DNA from: JBGPIT01 sp041485125
GTDB taxonomy: Bacteria; Desulfobacterota; Binatia; UTPRO1
DNA: 15,392 nucleotides
Direction of reading: 5' to 3'
NCBI GenBank assembly: GCA_041485125.1
Contig: JBGPIT010000079.1
Coordinates: 1 to 15,392, forward strand
Shown in pieces: positions 6,342 through 13,884 of the stretch (its first letter is position 1; every line of letters starts with the position of its first letter). The position numbers and the translations under genes were made by a program. The notes under the pieces were generated by a model, which did no database searches, was not told the DNA's origin, and worked only from the letters and a program-made list of their open reading frames with translations.

Positions 6342-9300
6342 CGTGTACCCCTGACTGCCCGGCTCGCCATGGCGAAGTAGGCGACCGGGACCACGATCAA
6401 CGTGAACGCGGTCGACGCGACGAGTCCGAAGATGAGGCTCCAGGCGAGTCCCGAGAAGATGGGGTCGAGCGTGATCGGCCAGGCGCCGAGCATCGCGGCG
6501 CCGGCGGTCAGCATGATCGGCCGCAATCGATGGACACCGCTCTCGACGATCGCCTCTTCGAGCGGCACCCCGTCGCGCTCCCGGTGGCGGACGAAGTCGA
6601 TCAGGATGATCGAGTTGCGCACGACGATGCCGGCGAGCGCGATCATACCGATCATGGCGGTTGCCGTGAACCAGACCGGATCGGGGTAGCCGCCGACCCT
6701 CGCGCCGGCGACGGCATTGAGCAGCCAGAACCCTGGCGCGATCCCGATCGCGCCGAGCGGAATGGCGAGCATGATGATGAGCGGCATGATGAAGGAGTGC
6801 GTCTCGACGACGAGCAGGACGTAGATCCCCACCAGCGCGGCGGCGAACGCGAGCCCGAGGTCGCGGAACACGTCGACGGTGACTTTCCACTCCCCTTCGC
6901 CGGCCCAATCGGCCGTGAATCCCACGGGCAGGACTGCGTCCTGCTGGCGTTCCATCGCGAGCACGGCTTCGACAGGGGGCCTGCCGGCGACGTCGCCGAC
7001 CACGTACGCCACGCGCCGCAGATCCTTGTGATGCACCGGCTGGTCGTCCATGCGCTCGACGAACGTTCCCAGCTCGCCGAGCGGCACGGGCACACCTCCG
7101 GCACCTTTCACGTGAATCCGGGAAAGCTCGGGCCCGCCACTGCGGTGCGCCCGGTCGAGCCGCACCGCAAGCCTGAGCGGCGAGCGCTCGCGCGGCTCAT
7201 GGACGTTTGCCGCGTCGATTCCGGAGAGCGCGAGCTGCAGCGTTCGGACCAGTTCCGCCGTACTCACGCCGTGCAGCGCCGCCTTCTCCTTGTCGACGAC
7301 GAAGTCCAGCCGCTGGTGCGGCGTCTCCGCAAGGACGTCGACGTCGACGACCAGCTCCTCCCGCGCGAGACGCGACTCGAGCGACCGCGCGCCGGCGATC
7401 AGCGCGGCGTGCGACGCGCTCGGGGGCGCGCCGACCTCGGCGACCAGCGTCTGGAGGACCGGCGGACCCGGCGGCACCTCCACGATTGCCAGCTTGGCCG
7501 AATGGCGGGCGGCAATCGATGCCAAGTCGGAGCGGAGGCGAAGACCGATCGCATGGCTCTGCTGCGAGCGCCGATCCTTACCGACGAGGTTCATTCGCAC
7601 GTCTGCCAGATTGGGCGCGCGGCGATATCCATACCGGCGAACGAGTCCATTGAAGTCGATCGGGCTCGCCACGCCCACGTAGGCCTCGAAGTCCGTCGCC
7701 TCCGGCACGGTCGCGAGGTACCGCTCGACGTCGCGCACTGCCGCGTCGGTGGCCTCGAGCGTCGACCCTTCCGGCAGATCGAGCACGACTTGCAGCTCGC
7801 TCTTGTTGTCGTACGGCAGCATCTTGAGGGGGATGCTTCCAGACGCGAACAGCGCGACGGCGACCGCGAGCAGCGCGACGATCACCGCGAACAGCGCCCA
7901 TCGCGCGGTACGGCGCACGAGGAAGAGACCGAGGAAGCGCCGGTATGCGAGCATCGCGCGACCCTGCGCCGCCTCGGCCGCGGGCGCGTGGCCGTACTCG
8001 CCCTTCAGCATCCGGTACGCCATCCACGGCGTCACCGTGAACGCCACCAAGAGGCTCATCGTCATCGCGACGGGAACGTTCAGCGCCATCGGGCGCATGT
8101 ATGGGCCCATCATGCCGGTGATGAAGAACATCGGGAGGAACGAGATGATGACGGCGAGCGTCGCCACGATGACGGGTGGACGCACCTCGTTGACGGCGGC
8201 CAACACCGACTCGAGCGGAGGCCGTAGCCGCCGCGCGAAGTGCCGATGGATGTTCTCGACGTCGACGATGGGATCATCGCAGACGAGGCCGAGCACCAGC
8301 ACGAGCGCGAACAACGTGACGCGGTTGATGGAGTAGCCGGCCAGCAGATTCACGAGCAGCGTGAGCGCGAACGTGATCGGCACCGCGGCCGCGACGATCA
8401 ATGCCTCTCGCCAGCCGAGCGCGAACGCGATGAGCGCCGTGACGGTGACGATCGCGAGCGCGAGCTCTCGAAGCAGCTCGTTCACCTTCTCGTTCGCGGT
8501 CTCGCCGTAGTTCCGCGTGACCAAGAGGTGCACGTCCGTCGGAAGGACGTCGGCGGCCAGCGCCTGCGCACGCGTGAGGACATCGTCCGCGACTCGCACC
8601 GCGTTCGTGCCGCGCTTCTTCGCGAACGCGAGCGTGACCGCCGGGAAACCCTGCCCCGGCTGCACGCCCGCCGGCGCTCCCGCAGGACCGAAGGCAACGC
8701 GAACATACGAGATCGGTTCGCGTGGACCGTCGACGATCGTGGCGACGTCGCGGAGGTAGATCGGGCGGTCGCCCGCTGCGCCGATGACGAGCTGCTCGGC
8801 CGCGGCGCGACCGTCGACGAACGGGCCGGCGACGACGGCAATGTCGCGATCGGCGCGGTTGAAGCTCCCAGCCCCGACGGCGACGTCGGCGGCCTGCACC
8901 GCGGCCGCCACCTCGAGCGGCGAAAGGTTTCGTGCGGCGAGCGCCTCAGGGTCGAGCTCGGCACGGACCTCACGCGCACGCCCGCCGATCAACTCCGTGC
9001 GCGACACGTCCGGCGTCGGATCGAGACGCGCAGCGAGCTCCTCCGCCACCCGTCGCAGGCCGGCATCGTCCATCGTCGCCGACCAGAGCGTGAGGGACAC
9101 GATCGGCACGTCATCGACGTCGACGGGACGCACCACCCATCCCGTGACCCCGGGCGGCGCCTCGTCGCGGTGGCCGTCGATCTGGCTCTGGACCCGCACC
9201 AGCGCGCGCTCGCGATCCTCGCCGACGAAGAAGCGGACCATCACCAGTGCGCCGTTGCGTCGTGAGATCGAGTACACGTGCTCGACGCCCTGGACCTGCC

Positions 9301-9553
9301 AGAGGAGCTTTTCGAGCGGCGTGGTGACGAGCTGCTCGACCTCCTCGGCGCTCGCGCCGGGAAAGTTCACGAACACGTCGGCCATGGGTACGACGATCTG
9401 CGGATCTTCCTCGCGCGCCGTGGCGAGGATCGCGACCGCGCCGACGACTGCGGCCATGATGAGCAGCACGGGCGAGAGCGGGCCGGTGACGAAGACGCGG
9501 ACGATGCGCTGGACGAGCCCCTCGTGACCGGCGGCGGGATCGTTCGCCATCAT
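6338..9553 (-). CDS. RND-family efflux permease (AcrB/HAE1-like)
   Basis: A 1071-residue inner-membrane permease of full family length. Layout: TM1 about 26-45; first large periplasmic loop about 46-358; TM2-6 about 360-510; TM7 about 551-571; second loop about 572-895; TM8-12 about 898-1062. The TM4 proton-relay motif reads LGLVCDDPIVDVENI with the paired acidic residues D426/D427, followed by HRHFARRL. TM10 carries the conserved AGIVVRNSIILIDFVRH stretch. The YPDPVWFTATAMIGM segment is also typical. Members export small molecules by proton antiport with an adaptor and a TolC-type channel, both encoded directly upstream. The DD pair argues against the CusA-type heavy-metal group and for the HAE1-like group, but the substrate is unknown. 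The start at 9553 forms an ATGA overlap with the adaptor stop; a second ATG follows immediately. Confidence 0.95.
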   Translation of the reverse strand: MMANDPAAGHEGLVQRIVRVFVTGPLSPVLLIMAAVVGAVAILATAREEDPQIVVPMADVFVNFPGASAEEVEQLVTTPLEKLLWQVQGVEHVYSISRRNGALVMVRFFVGEDRERALVRVQSQIDGHRDEAPPGVTGWVVRPVDVDDVPIVSLTLWSATMDDAGLRRVAEELAARLDPTPDVSRTELIGGRAREVRAELDPEALAARNLSPLEVAAAVQAADVAVGAGSFNRADRDIAVVAGPFVDGRAAAEQLVIGAAGDRPIYLRDVATIVDGPREPISYVRVAFGPAGAPAGVQPGQGFPAVTLAFAKKRGTNAVRVADDVLTRAQALAADVLPTDVHLLVTRNYGETANEKVNELLRELALAIVTVTALIAFALGWREALIVAAAVPITFALTLLVNLLAGYSINRVTLFALVLVLGLVCDDPIVDVENIHRHFARRLRPPLESVLAAVNEVRPPVIVATLAVIISFLPMFFITGMMGPYMRPMALNVPVAMTMSLLVAFTVTPWMAYRMLKGEYGHAPAAEAAQGRAMLAYRRFLGLFLVRRTARWALFAVIVALLAVAVALFASGSIPLKMLPYDNKSELQVVLDLPEGSTLEATDAAVRDVERYLATVPEATDFEAYVGVASPIDFNGLVRRYGYRRAPNLADVRMNLVGKDRRSQQSHAIGLRLRSDLASIAARHSAKLAIVEVPPGPPVLQTLVAEVGAPPSASHAALIAGARSLESRLAREELVVDVDVLAETPHQRLDFVVDKEKAALHGVSTAELVRTLQLALSGIDAANVHEPRERSPLRLAVRLDRAHRSGGPELSRIHVKGAGGVPVPLGELGTFVERMDDQPVHHKDLRRVAYVVGDVAGRPPVEAVLAMERQQDAVLPVGFTADWAGEGEWKVTVDVFRDLGLAFAAALVGIYVLLVVETHSFIMPLIIMLAIPLGAIGIAPGFWLLNAVAGARVGGYPDPVWFTATAMIGMIALAGIVVRNSIILIDFVRHRERDGVPLEEAIVESGVHRLRPIMLTAGAAMLGAWPITLDPIFSGLAWSLIFGLVASTAFTLIVVPVAYFAMASRAVRGTR

Positions 9554-10530
9554 GCGGCGGGTAACCCGATCGTTTCGCCGCCCGCGAGCCCCGAGAGGAC
9601 CTCGACGCGCCCTTCGGCGAGCGCCGCCCCGGTCGTGATCAGCCGGCGCGTCCAGCGACCATCGCTCTGGACCAGCACCGTCTCGAGCTGTCCGATCCGC
9701 TCGACGGCCGCGGCGGGCACCTGCACGGCCTCGCGCTCGCCGGCCGGTAACTGCAACCGTCCGAACATCCCGGGGTAGACGCGCGCGACCGATTCCAAGT
9801 TGACGCGTACCTCGAAGGTGCGGCTCTGCGGGTCCGCCGACGGAACCACCCCCGCCACCGTGCCGGTCACGATCTGGCCGGCCGCCGGTAACACGACCGC
9901 GAGCGTGGAACCCGGCGCGACTCGCGCGATCAGCGCCTCGCGCACCTGCGCGTCGAACCGGAGCGCTGTTGCGTCGAGGACGACGATGAGTGGCCGCCCC
10001 GGGAGCGCGAGGTCACCGGGCTCGACGTGCCGCTCGGCTACGACACCGTCGATCGGTGCCGGAATGCGCGTGTGGTCGATCGCGGCTTTCGCCTGAAGGT
10101 ATTCAGCCTCGGCGTTCTCCATCTGTTCCAGCGTTGCGGCCTGCTGGGCGACGAATTTCTTGACGCGTTCGTATTGCGAGCGCGCACGCGCGAAACGACT
10201 CGCGAAGTCGGCGTCGTCCAACACCACCAGCGGTGCGCCGGCGGCAATGCGATCGCCCACCTGCGCGAACACGGAAGTGACCCGCGCGCTCACTTGCGCC
10301 GCCACCTCCACCCGTCGGCGGGACCGGACGGTGCCGACCGCCTCCTCGACGATCGCAACCGGGCGGCGCTCGGCGGTCGTCACGCGCGGCGGGGCGGGAA
10401 GTCCCGCCGGCTCGGGCGCCCGACCGGGATGCACGCGTCCGCCTTCGAACGCGCCGGCGGCGTAGACCACGATGGCAGCGGCAAGTGCCAGGAACCCGGC
10501 CCATCGCAGCGCGTTTCGCCCGCGTGTCAT
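9550..10530 (-). CDS. Periplasmic adaptor (membrane fusion protein) of the RND pump
   Basis: A 326-residue adaptor, slightly short for the family. A single N-terminal hydrophobic anchor or signal sequence covers about residues 9-27; no lipobox cysteine is evident. The barrel-sandwich (lipoyl-like) halves are EVAAQVSARVTSVFAQVGDRI (about 75-95) and APIDGVVAERHVEPGDL (about 158-174). Between them a short alpha-helical hairpin (about 105-150) carries QQAATLEQMENAEAEYLQAK. The beta-barrel follows (about 185-265), then a membrane-proximal domain ending in GGETIGLPAA. It should bridge the RND permease and the outer-membrane factor. The start at 10530 overlaps the outer-membrane factor stop by ATGA, with GGAGG 9 nt upstream. 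The stop overlaps the permease start the same way, indicating translational coupling of all pump parts. Confidence 0.93.
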   Translation of the reverse strand: MTRGRNALRWAGFLALAAAIVVYAAGAFEGGRVHPGRAPEPAGLPAPPRVTTAERRPVAIVEEAVGTVRSRRRVEVAAQVSARVTSVFAQVGDRIAAGAPLVVLDDADFASRFARARSQYERVKKFVAQQAATLEQMENAEAEYLQAKAAIDHTRIPAPIDGVVAERHVEPGDLALPGRPLIVVLDATALRFDAQVREALIARVAPGSTLAVVLPAAGQIVTGTVAGVVPSADPQSRTFEVRVNLESVARVYPGMFGRLQLPAGEREAVQVPAAAVERIGQLETVLVQSDGRWTRRLITTGAALAEGRVEVLSGLAGGETIGLPAA

Positions 10531-11963
10531 TCCGCGTCGCCTCCGTCGCGCGCCCGCGTGGCCAGGCGACCAATGGCGCGCTCCACGTCGACGGTCGCGC
10601 GCTCGACGTCGAGCTGTGCCTGAATCTTCGCCGTGCGTACCCTAGCCTGGCCGCTCTCCGCTTCGAGGTAGCGGGTCACCGTCGCCGCACCGCCGCGGTA
10701 CTGCGCGGCGACGAGTTGCAGCGACTCGTCCGCAGCACCGACCGCCTGTGCGGCGACCTCGTAGCGCGCCCGTGCCTCGTCCAGGCGGAGGTACGCGGTC
10801 TCGACGTCGCGCGCGATCGCGAGCAGGCCCTTGCGATCCGACTCGGTCATCTCGTCAACGACCGCGCGCGCGCGCTGGATGGCGGCGGCGCGAGCGCCGC
10901 CGTCGAACAGATCGACGGACAGCGCGAGGACGACCGTGTAGTCGGGATCCTTGGGGCTCGTGTGCAGGCTGGGGACGTCCGAGTACAGGCGCGTGAGCAT
11001 GTCGACGCGCGGCAGATACGCCCGACGCGCCGCCGCAAGCTCGAGGCGTGCGCGTTCGACAGTCCTCCGGGCCACGGCCGCCTCGGGTCGGAGCCGGTAC
11101 GCTTCGGCGAGCGCCTCGCCCGCGGTCTCCGGTAGCGTGCCGGTGGCGTACGCCGAGTCCGCGAGCTCGACCGGCACGTTTGCCGGCAACGCGAGGAGCT
11201 CACGCAATCCGGCGATCGCCAGCCGCCGCACGGTCTCGCTGCGCAGGCGCAGCTCGCGCGCCTCGGCCAGCCGGACCTCGAGCGAGAGCGCATCGGAACG
11301 GAGCGCGCTGCCTCCTTCGACCTTCGCACGGCTCTCCGCCACCTGCGACTCGACCGTCCGTACGCTGGCGTCGTCCGCGGCGAGCAGCTCCCCCGCCGCG
11401 CGCGCATCGAGGTAGGTCGCGATGACGGCCGCGATCAGAGCATTGACGGACGTGTCTCTGGCAAGCCCGCTCGCCGCCGCCGCGGCGGCGGCGCTCCAGT
11501 GACCCAGCAGGTCACGACCGCCGTTGAAGAGGTTCCATTGCAGCCCGAGCCCGCCCTCGAAATTGTCGAAGGAACCGGGGTCGTTGAAGTCGACGCCGGC
11601 CGGTAGACGGCGCGCGTCGATACGTTTGAACAGGTAAGCCGAAGGCGCGTCGCCGTGGAGGTACGCGACGTCCGCCGACAGCCGCGGCCAGAATGCCGCC
11701 GAGCTCTCGGCTAGCCGTCCGCGCGCCTGCGTTACGCGGGCCGCCGCGGCCTGGAGGTCGGGATTGCGCGCCAGCGCCAGCCGGATCGCATCCTCCACAG
11801 TCAGCGGGCCCGACGGGAGCGACGAAGCGACCCCGAGTGGCGGCGGGCGTAGCGACACGGGCGCGGGCGGAGGCACGAAGTCGCGGCGGTGCAGACAGCC
11901 CACCGGCGCGACCAGGCACGCTGGCGCCACGATCAGGAGCGCGGGCCAGCGAGCGAGCCGCAT
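10527..11963 (-). CDS. TolC/OprM-like outer-membrane efflux factor
   Basis: A 478-residue protein with an N-terminal export signal and two repeats of the outer-membrane efflux (OEP) type, about residues 52-255 and 265-468. The repeats are rich in Ala/Arg/Glu helices, and conserved turns read LQWNLFNGGR (about 141-150) and LALSVDLFDGG in the second half. A cysteine at position 23 follows a hydrophobic signal (LVAPVGC) and may be a lipidation site, but Pro at -3 is atypical for a lipobox. A run of seven Ala (158-164) is encoded by a perfect GC palindrome. The start at 11963 lies inside the end of the DUF2892 gene (31-bp overlap) and lacks a Shine-Dalgarno sequence, so translation is probably coupled. 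The longer open frame upstream crosses the DUF2892 gene and is rejected. Confidence 0.92.
   Translation of the reverse strand: MRLARWPALLIVAPACLVAPVGCLHRRDFVPPPAPVSLRPPPLGVASSLPSGPLTVEDAIRLALARNPDLQAAAARVTQARGRLAESSAAFWPRLSADVAYLHGDAPSAYLFKRIDARRLPAGVDFNDPGSFDNFEGGLGLQWNLFNGGRDLLGHWSAAAAAAASGLARDTSVNALIAAVIATYLDARAAGELLAADDASVRTVESQVAESRAKVEGGSALRSDALSLEVRLAEARELRLRSETVRRLAIAGLRELLALPANVPVELADSAYATGTLPETAGEALAEAYRLRPEAAVARRTVERARLELAAARRAYLPRVDMLTRLYSDVPSLHTSPKDPDYTVVLALSVDLFDGGARAAAIQRARAVVDEMTESDRKGLLAIARDVETAYLRLDEARARYEVAAQAVGAADESLQLVAAQYRGGAATVTRYLEAESGQARVRTAKIQAQLDVERATVDVERAIGRLATRARDGGDAE
11472..11493. repeat. Perfect 22-bp GC palindrome inside the outer-membrane factor gene
   Basis: Eleven bases of a CGC/CCG pattern are followed by their exact reverse complement with no spacer. 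The element encodes most of the Ala run at residues 158-164. It could form a strong hairpin in DNA or mRNA, or simply reflect GCC/GCG codon repetition in a high-GC genome. Confidence 0.6.
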
Positions 11964-12196
11964 GCGGGGGTTGCGCCGTCGGCGTTTGGAGGCGCGGCAA
12001 CACCGAGCCGTTGCAGGATGTCCTCGAGCAGGCACCACCGCGTGAAGCCGGACTGCAGCAGGTTGGCGCCGACGAAGGCGGTGAACCACAGCCAAGTCGG
12101 TCCGGCGAAGCGCACACCGTTGATGCGCCACGCGAGCGCGAGCGAGATGAGGACGAAGCTCCCGGCGAACAGCCGAACCAGACGCTCGATGGTCAT
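11933..12196 (-). CDS. DUF2892 (YgaP transmembrane-domain-like) small inner-membrane protein
   Basis: An 87-residue protein beginning MTIERLVRLFAGSFVLISLAL, the classic DUF2892 opening. It has two membrane segments (about residues 8-24 and 32-50), then the family signature GFTRWCLLEDILQRLGV (about 49-65) containing the conserved Cys, and a short variable tail. In Escherichia coli YgaP this domain is fused to rhodanese and anchors sulfurtransferase activity at the membrane. Here it stands alone, with rhodanese encoded four genes downstream. It is the first gene of the five-gene operon; a purine-rich GGGGGGAAGAG stretch directly precedes the ATG. Its 3' end overlaps the outer-membrane factor start by 31 bp. 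Confidence 0.9.
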   Translation of the reverse strand: MTIERLVRLFAGSFVLISLALAWRINGVRFAGPTWLWFTAFVGANLLQSGFTRWCLLEDILQRLGVAAPPNADGATPACGSLAGPRS

Positions 12197-12432
12197 CTCT
12201 TCCCCCCTTCCGGTTGGAGCAGCAAGAACGAGACCCCCGCTCGGGCTCGTGTCTGGGTGGAGCTGTCCGCAACCTCTTCGCCGGCGATTCCGAAATCCCG
12301 GAGTGCGAGCAATCCTGCCTTTCGCAGATCCGCGAACCGTTGGCCACGCCGCGGCAGCGCATCGTATCGACGCTGCCGCCCACGCCCGGCATCGATCCTG
12401 CTCTTCCGCTCTTGGTAGCCGAGGAGGTCACT
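12197..12432. promoter_or_regulatory. Divergent regulatory gap between the efflux operon and the secreted OB-fold gene
   Basis: This 236-bp non-coding gap must hold the promoter for the minus-strand operon and that of the plus-strand OB-fold gene. I can see the two ribosome-binding regions at its edges. I could not find a convincing sigma-70 -35/-10 pair or a long operator-like inverted repeat. Frames that stay open across it have no plausible protein character. Confidence 0.45.
12421..12427 (+). promoter_or_regulatory. Strong Shine-Dalgarno sequence of the secreted OB-fold gene
   Basis: GAGGAGG ends 5 nt before the ATG at 12433. It fixes the start at the signal-peptide methionine rather than at earlier in-frame codons such as the one at 12214. 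Confidence 0.75.
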
Positions 12433-12897
12433 ATGAAGCGGAAGCGTTCCATCATCTGGACGCTCGTCGCGATCGTCGCGTCGAGCACCACGGCGATTGC
12501 CCAGCCGGGGCCAGGACCCCACATGCGTGGCGGCGGGCCCGGCATGCGTCACGCCGCGCGCATCTACGATCCGAAGACCGTCGAGACCGTGTCCGGCGAC
12601 GTCGTCCGCGTCGAGCACGTGCCTTCGAGGCGGGGCATGGGCGGCGGCGTGCATCTCGTTCTCCGAACGGGCGACGGGACCGTGGCCGTGCATCTCGGCC
12701 CGGCAGGCTACGTCGAACGGCAGGACGTGAAGATCGCGGCGGGCGACCGCATCCAAGTGAAGGGATCGCGTGTCACCGTCGACGGGAAGCCCGCGATCGT
12801 CGCCGCCGAGGTGAAGAAGGGGGACCAAACGCTCGTCCTTCGCGATGACGCCGGCATCCCCAAGTGGAGCCGTGGCCGGCGCGGCGCTCGCCCGTGA
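12433..12897 (+). CDS. Secreted OB-fold (bOF-like) small protein
   Basis: A 154-residue protein. A Sec signal peptide covers residues 1-23 (basic KRKR start, hydrophobic core, AIA cleavage site before QPGPGP). A Gly/Pro/Met-rich linker (24-45) follows. A single compact beta domain (about 46-145) carries YDPKTVETVSGDVVRVEHV, VHLVLRTGDGTVAVHLGPAGYV and IQVKGSRVTVDGKPAIVAAE, the latter two written as separate conserved blocks. This pattern matches a family often auto-annotated as DNA-binding protein or magnesium transporter, but its signal peptide and YdeI-like OB fold point to the periplasm. Its function is unknown; small-molecule or metal binding is possible. It is divergent from the efflux operon, sharing a 236-bp regulatory gap, and is followed by a long stem-loop. 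Confidence 0.85.
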   Translation: MKRKRSIIWTLVAIVASSTTAIAQPGPGPHMRGGGPGMRHAARIYDPKTVETVSGDVVRVEHVPSRRGMGGGVHLVLRTGDGTVAVHLGPAGYVERQDVKIAAGDRIQVKGSRVTVDGKPAIVAAEVKKGDQTLVLRDDAGIPKWSRGRRGARP

Positions 12898-12962
12898 CGA
12901 CGGTGGAGCGATGCCCGCCCGACCGGCGGCGGCGTCCGTAGCTGAAGCTGAACTCGACGGAA

Positions 12963-13007
12963 GACCGCCTCGATAGCGCCGGGTACGGCGCTGCGAGGTC
13001 TCCGGTC
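12963..13007 (+). terminator. Long stem-loop downstream of the OB-fold gene
   Basis: The arms pair in three blocks: GACCG (12963-12967) with CGGTC (13003-13007), CCTCG (12968-12972) with CGAGG (12994-12998), and AGCGCC (12975-12980) with GGCGCT (12987-12992). The loop is GGGTAC, with small internal bulges (AT opposite G, and a 4-nt bulge TCTC). It starts 66 nt after the stop at 12897 and is followed by CAAGCTTTGC, a very short T run. A transcription terminator is the simplest reading; a structured RNA element is an alternative. Confidence 0.5.
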
Positions 13008-13188
13008 AAGCTTTGCACGCTGCGCCTCGCGGCGTGACGGTCGTGCTGTCGCCGCCTCGCGAGCGCGGCGATGATTTCATCATGTCGGCGCGGCACTTCC
13101 TCGGCCGATACGACATACCGCGATCCGCTCGCGCGCGAGGACGACACGGGTTTGCGGAGCAGTATCGCGGGCGCGCGTCGCGCCTGGT

Positions 13189-13825
13189 ATGGGGCGCGGC
13201 ATGAACCCGATCAGCCCCAGCATACCCATGGGATTCCGCACCCTCGCGCCGCGCCCGGGAGAATCCCTGCTCGATGTCGGCTGCGGTACAGGCTTCTTCA
13301 CTCGAGGGCTGGCAGAGCGCACGGCGGGGCGGGGCGCGTCCTCGGTGTCGACATCGATCGAGAGTGGGTGCAGTACGCGCGTCGCAGAGATGAGGGCAGA
13401 GCGTCGTACGCGGTCGCCGACGCGAGGGCTCTCCCCTTCCAGACGGGCAGTTTCGACCTGGTGGTGTCGATCACCGCGCTCTGCTTCATTCTCGAAGAGC
13501 TCGTGGCTCTCCGTAAGATACTGCGCGTGACGCGCCGACGATTCGCCATCGGCCTGCTGAACCGGCGGAGCCTCCTTTGCTGCGGAAGGGCCGGAGAGGA
13601 GGTTTTGGGAGCTATCGTGGTGCGCGATGGCACACGGTGCGTGAAGCGAGGGCACTCTTCCGCGAACTGCCCGTGCAGCGCCTCGCCGTGCAAACGGCCG
13701 TGCAGGTTCCCAGCGGAGGAGCAGCCGGGCAGCTTCTCGAGCGCATGTGTCCTTCCGCCGTTCCGACAGGCGGCTTCCTGCTCGTTGCAGGTGATGTGGT
13801 TGATGACGGGACGCAGGTGACCTAA
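13189..13825 (+). pseudogene. SAM-dependent methyltransferase broken by two frameshifts
   Basis: Three consecutive frames give one coherent class I methyltransferase. From 13189 to about 13330 the frame carries the SAM-binding motif ESLLDVGCGTGFFTRGL. From about 13330 to about 13580 the next frame continues VLGVDIDREWVQYAR (motif II acid), then ADARALPFQTGSFDLVVS (motif IV region) and LRVTRRRFAIGLLNRRSLL. From about 13580 to the TAA at 13823 the third frame gives GGFGSYRGARWHTVREARALF and a GGFLLVAGDV end. Each switch moves in the same direction and fits the loss of one base: the first in the G/C run near 13322-13335, the second near 13574-13590. It could be a true decayed gene or two assembly/base-calling errors. 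The N-terminus is unsure: ATG at 13189 or 13201 is possible, and the region before it shows no clear protein. Confidence 0.72.
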
Positions 13826-13874
13826 CCTCCGTTAGGGCGGTCGCTACGCGCGGGGCTCAGCCGACCCGCACGCT

Positions 13875-13878
13875 GGAG
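13875..13878 (+). promoter_or_regulatory. Ribosome-binding site supporting a TTG start
   Basis: GGAG at 13875-13878 is 6 nt before the TTG at 13885. No better ATG or GTG exists near the conserved N-terminal HWExxY block, so the rare start codon is the likely one. Confidence 0.55.
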
Positions 13879-13884
13879 CTGCAG

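Noticed and set aside
4860..6380. 506-residue plus-strand frame
   Set aside because: It is an antisense shadow of the CoADR-rhodanese gene without recognisable motifs.
6342..6908. Upstream extension of the flavoprotein frame
   Set aside because: It is an Arg-rich shadow of the RND permease C-terminus; the FAD-binding N-terminus begins at 6341 with an ATGA overlap.
6149..8227. 692-residue plus-strand frame rich in Asp, Arg, Glu and His
   Set aside because: It is antisense to the RND permease and flavoprotein; its composition is a by-product of GC-rich codon usage on the opposite strand.
12214..12432. In-frame upstream extension of the OB-fold gene
   Set aside because: There is no ribosome-binding site or protein character; the strong GAGGAGG and signal peptide fix the start at 12433.
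11964..12545. Upstream extension of the outer-membrane factor frame
   Set aside because: It crosses the DUF2892 gene and the regulatory gap and has no family-like sequence; the export signal begins at 11963.
13013..13188. Possible N-terminal part of the broken methyltransferase in other frames
   Set aside because: Short open frames exist, but I could not match them to a methyltransferase N-terminus or to a start with a ribosome-binding site.
13080..13655. 191-residue minus-strand frame opposite the broken methyltransferase
   Set aside because: The plus strand has ordered methyltransferase motifs over the same bases; the minus frame has none.
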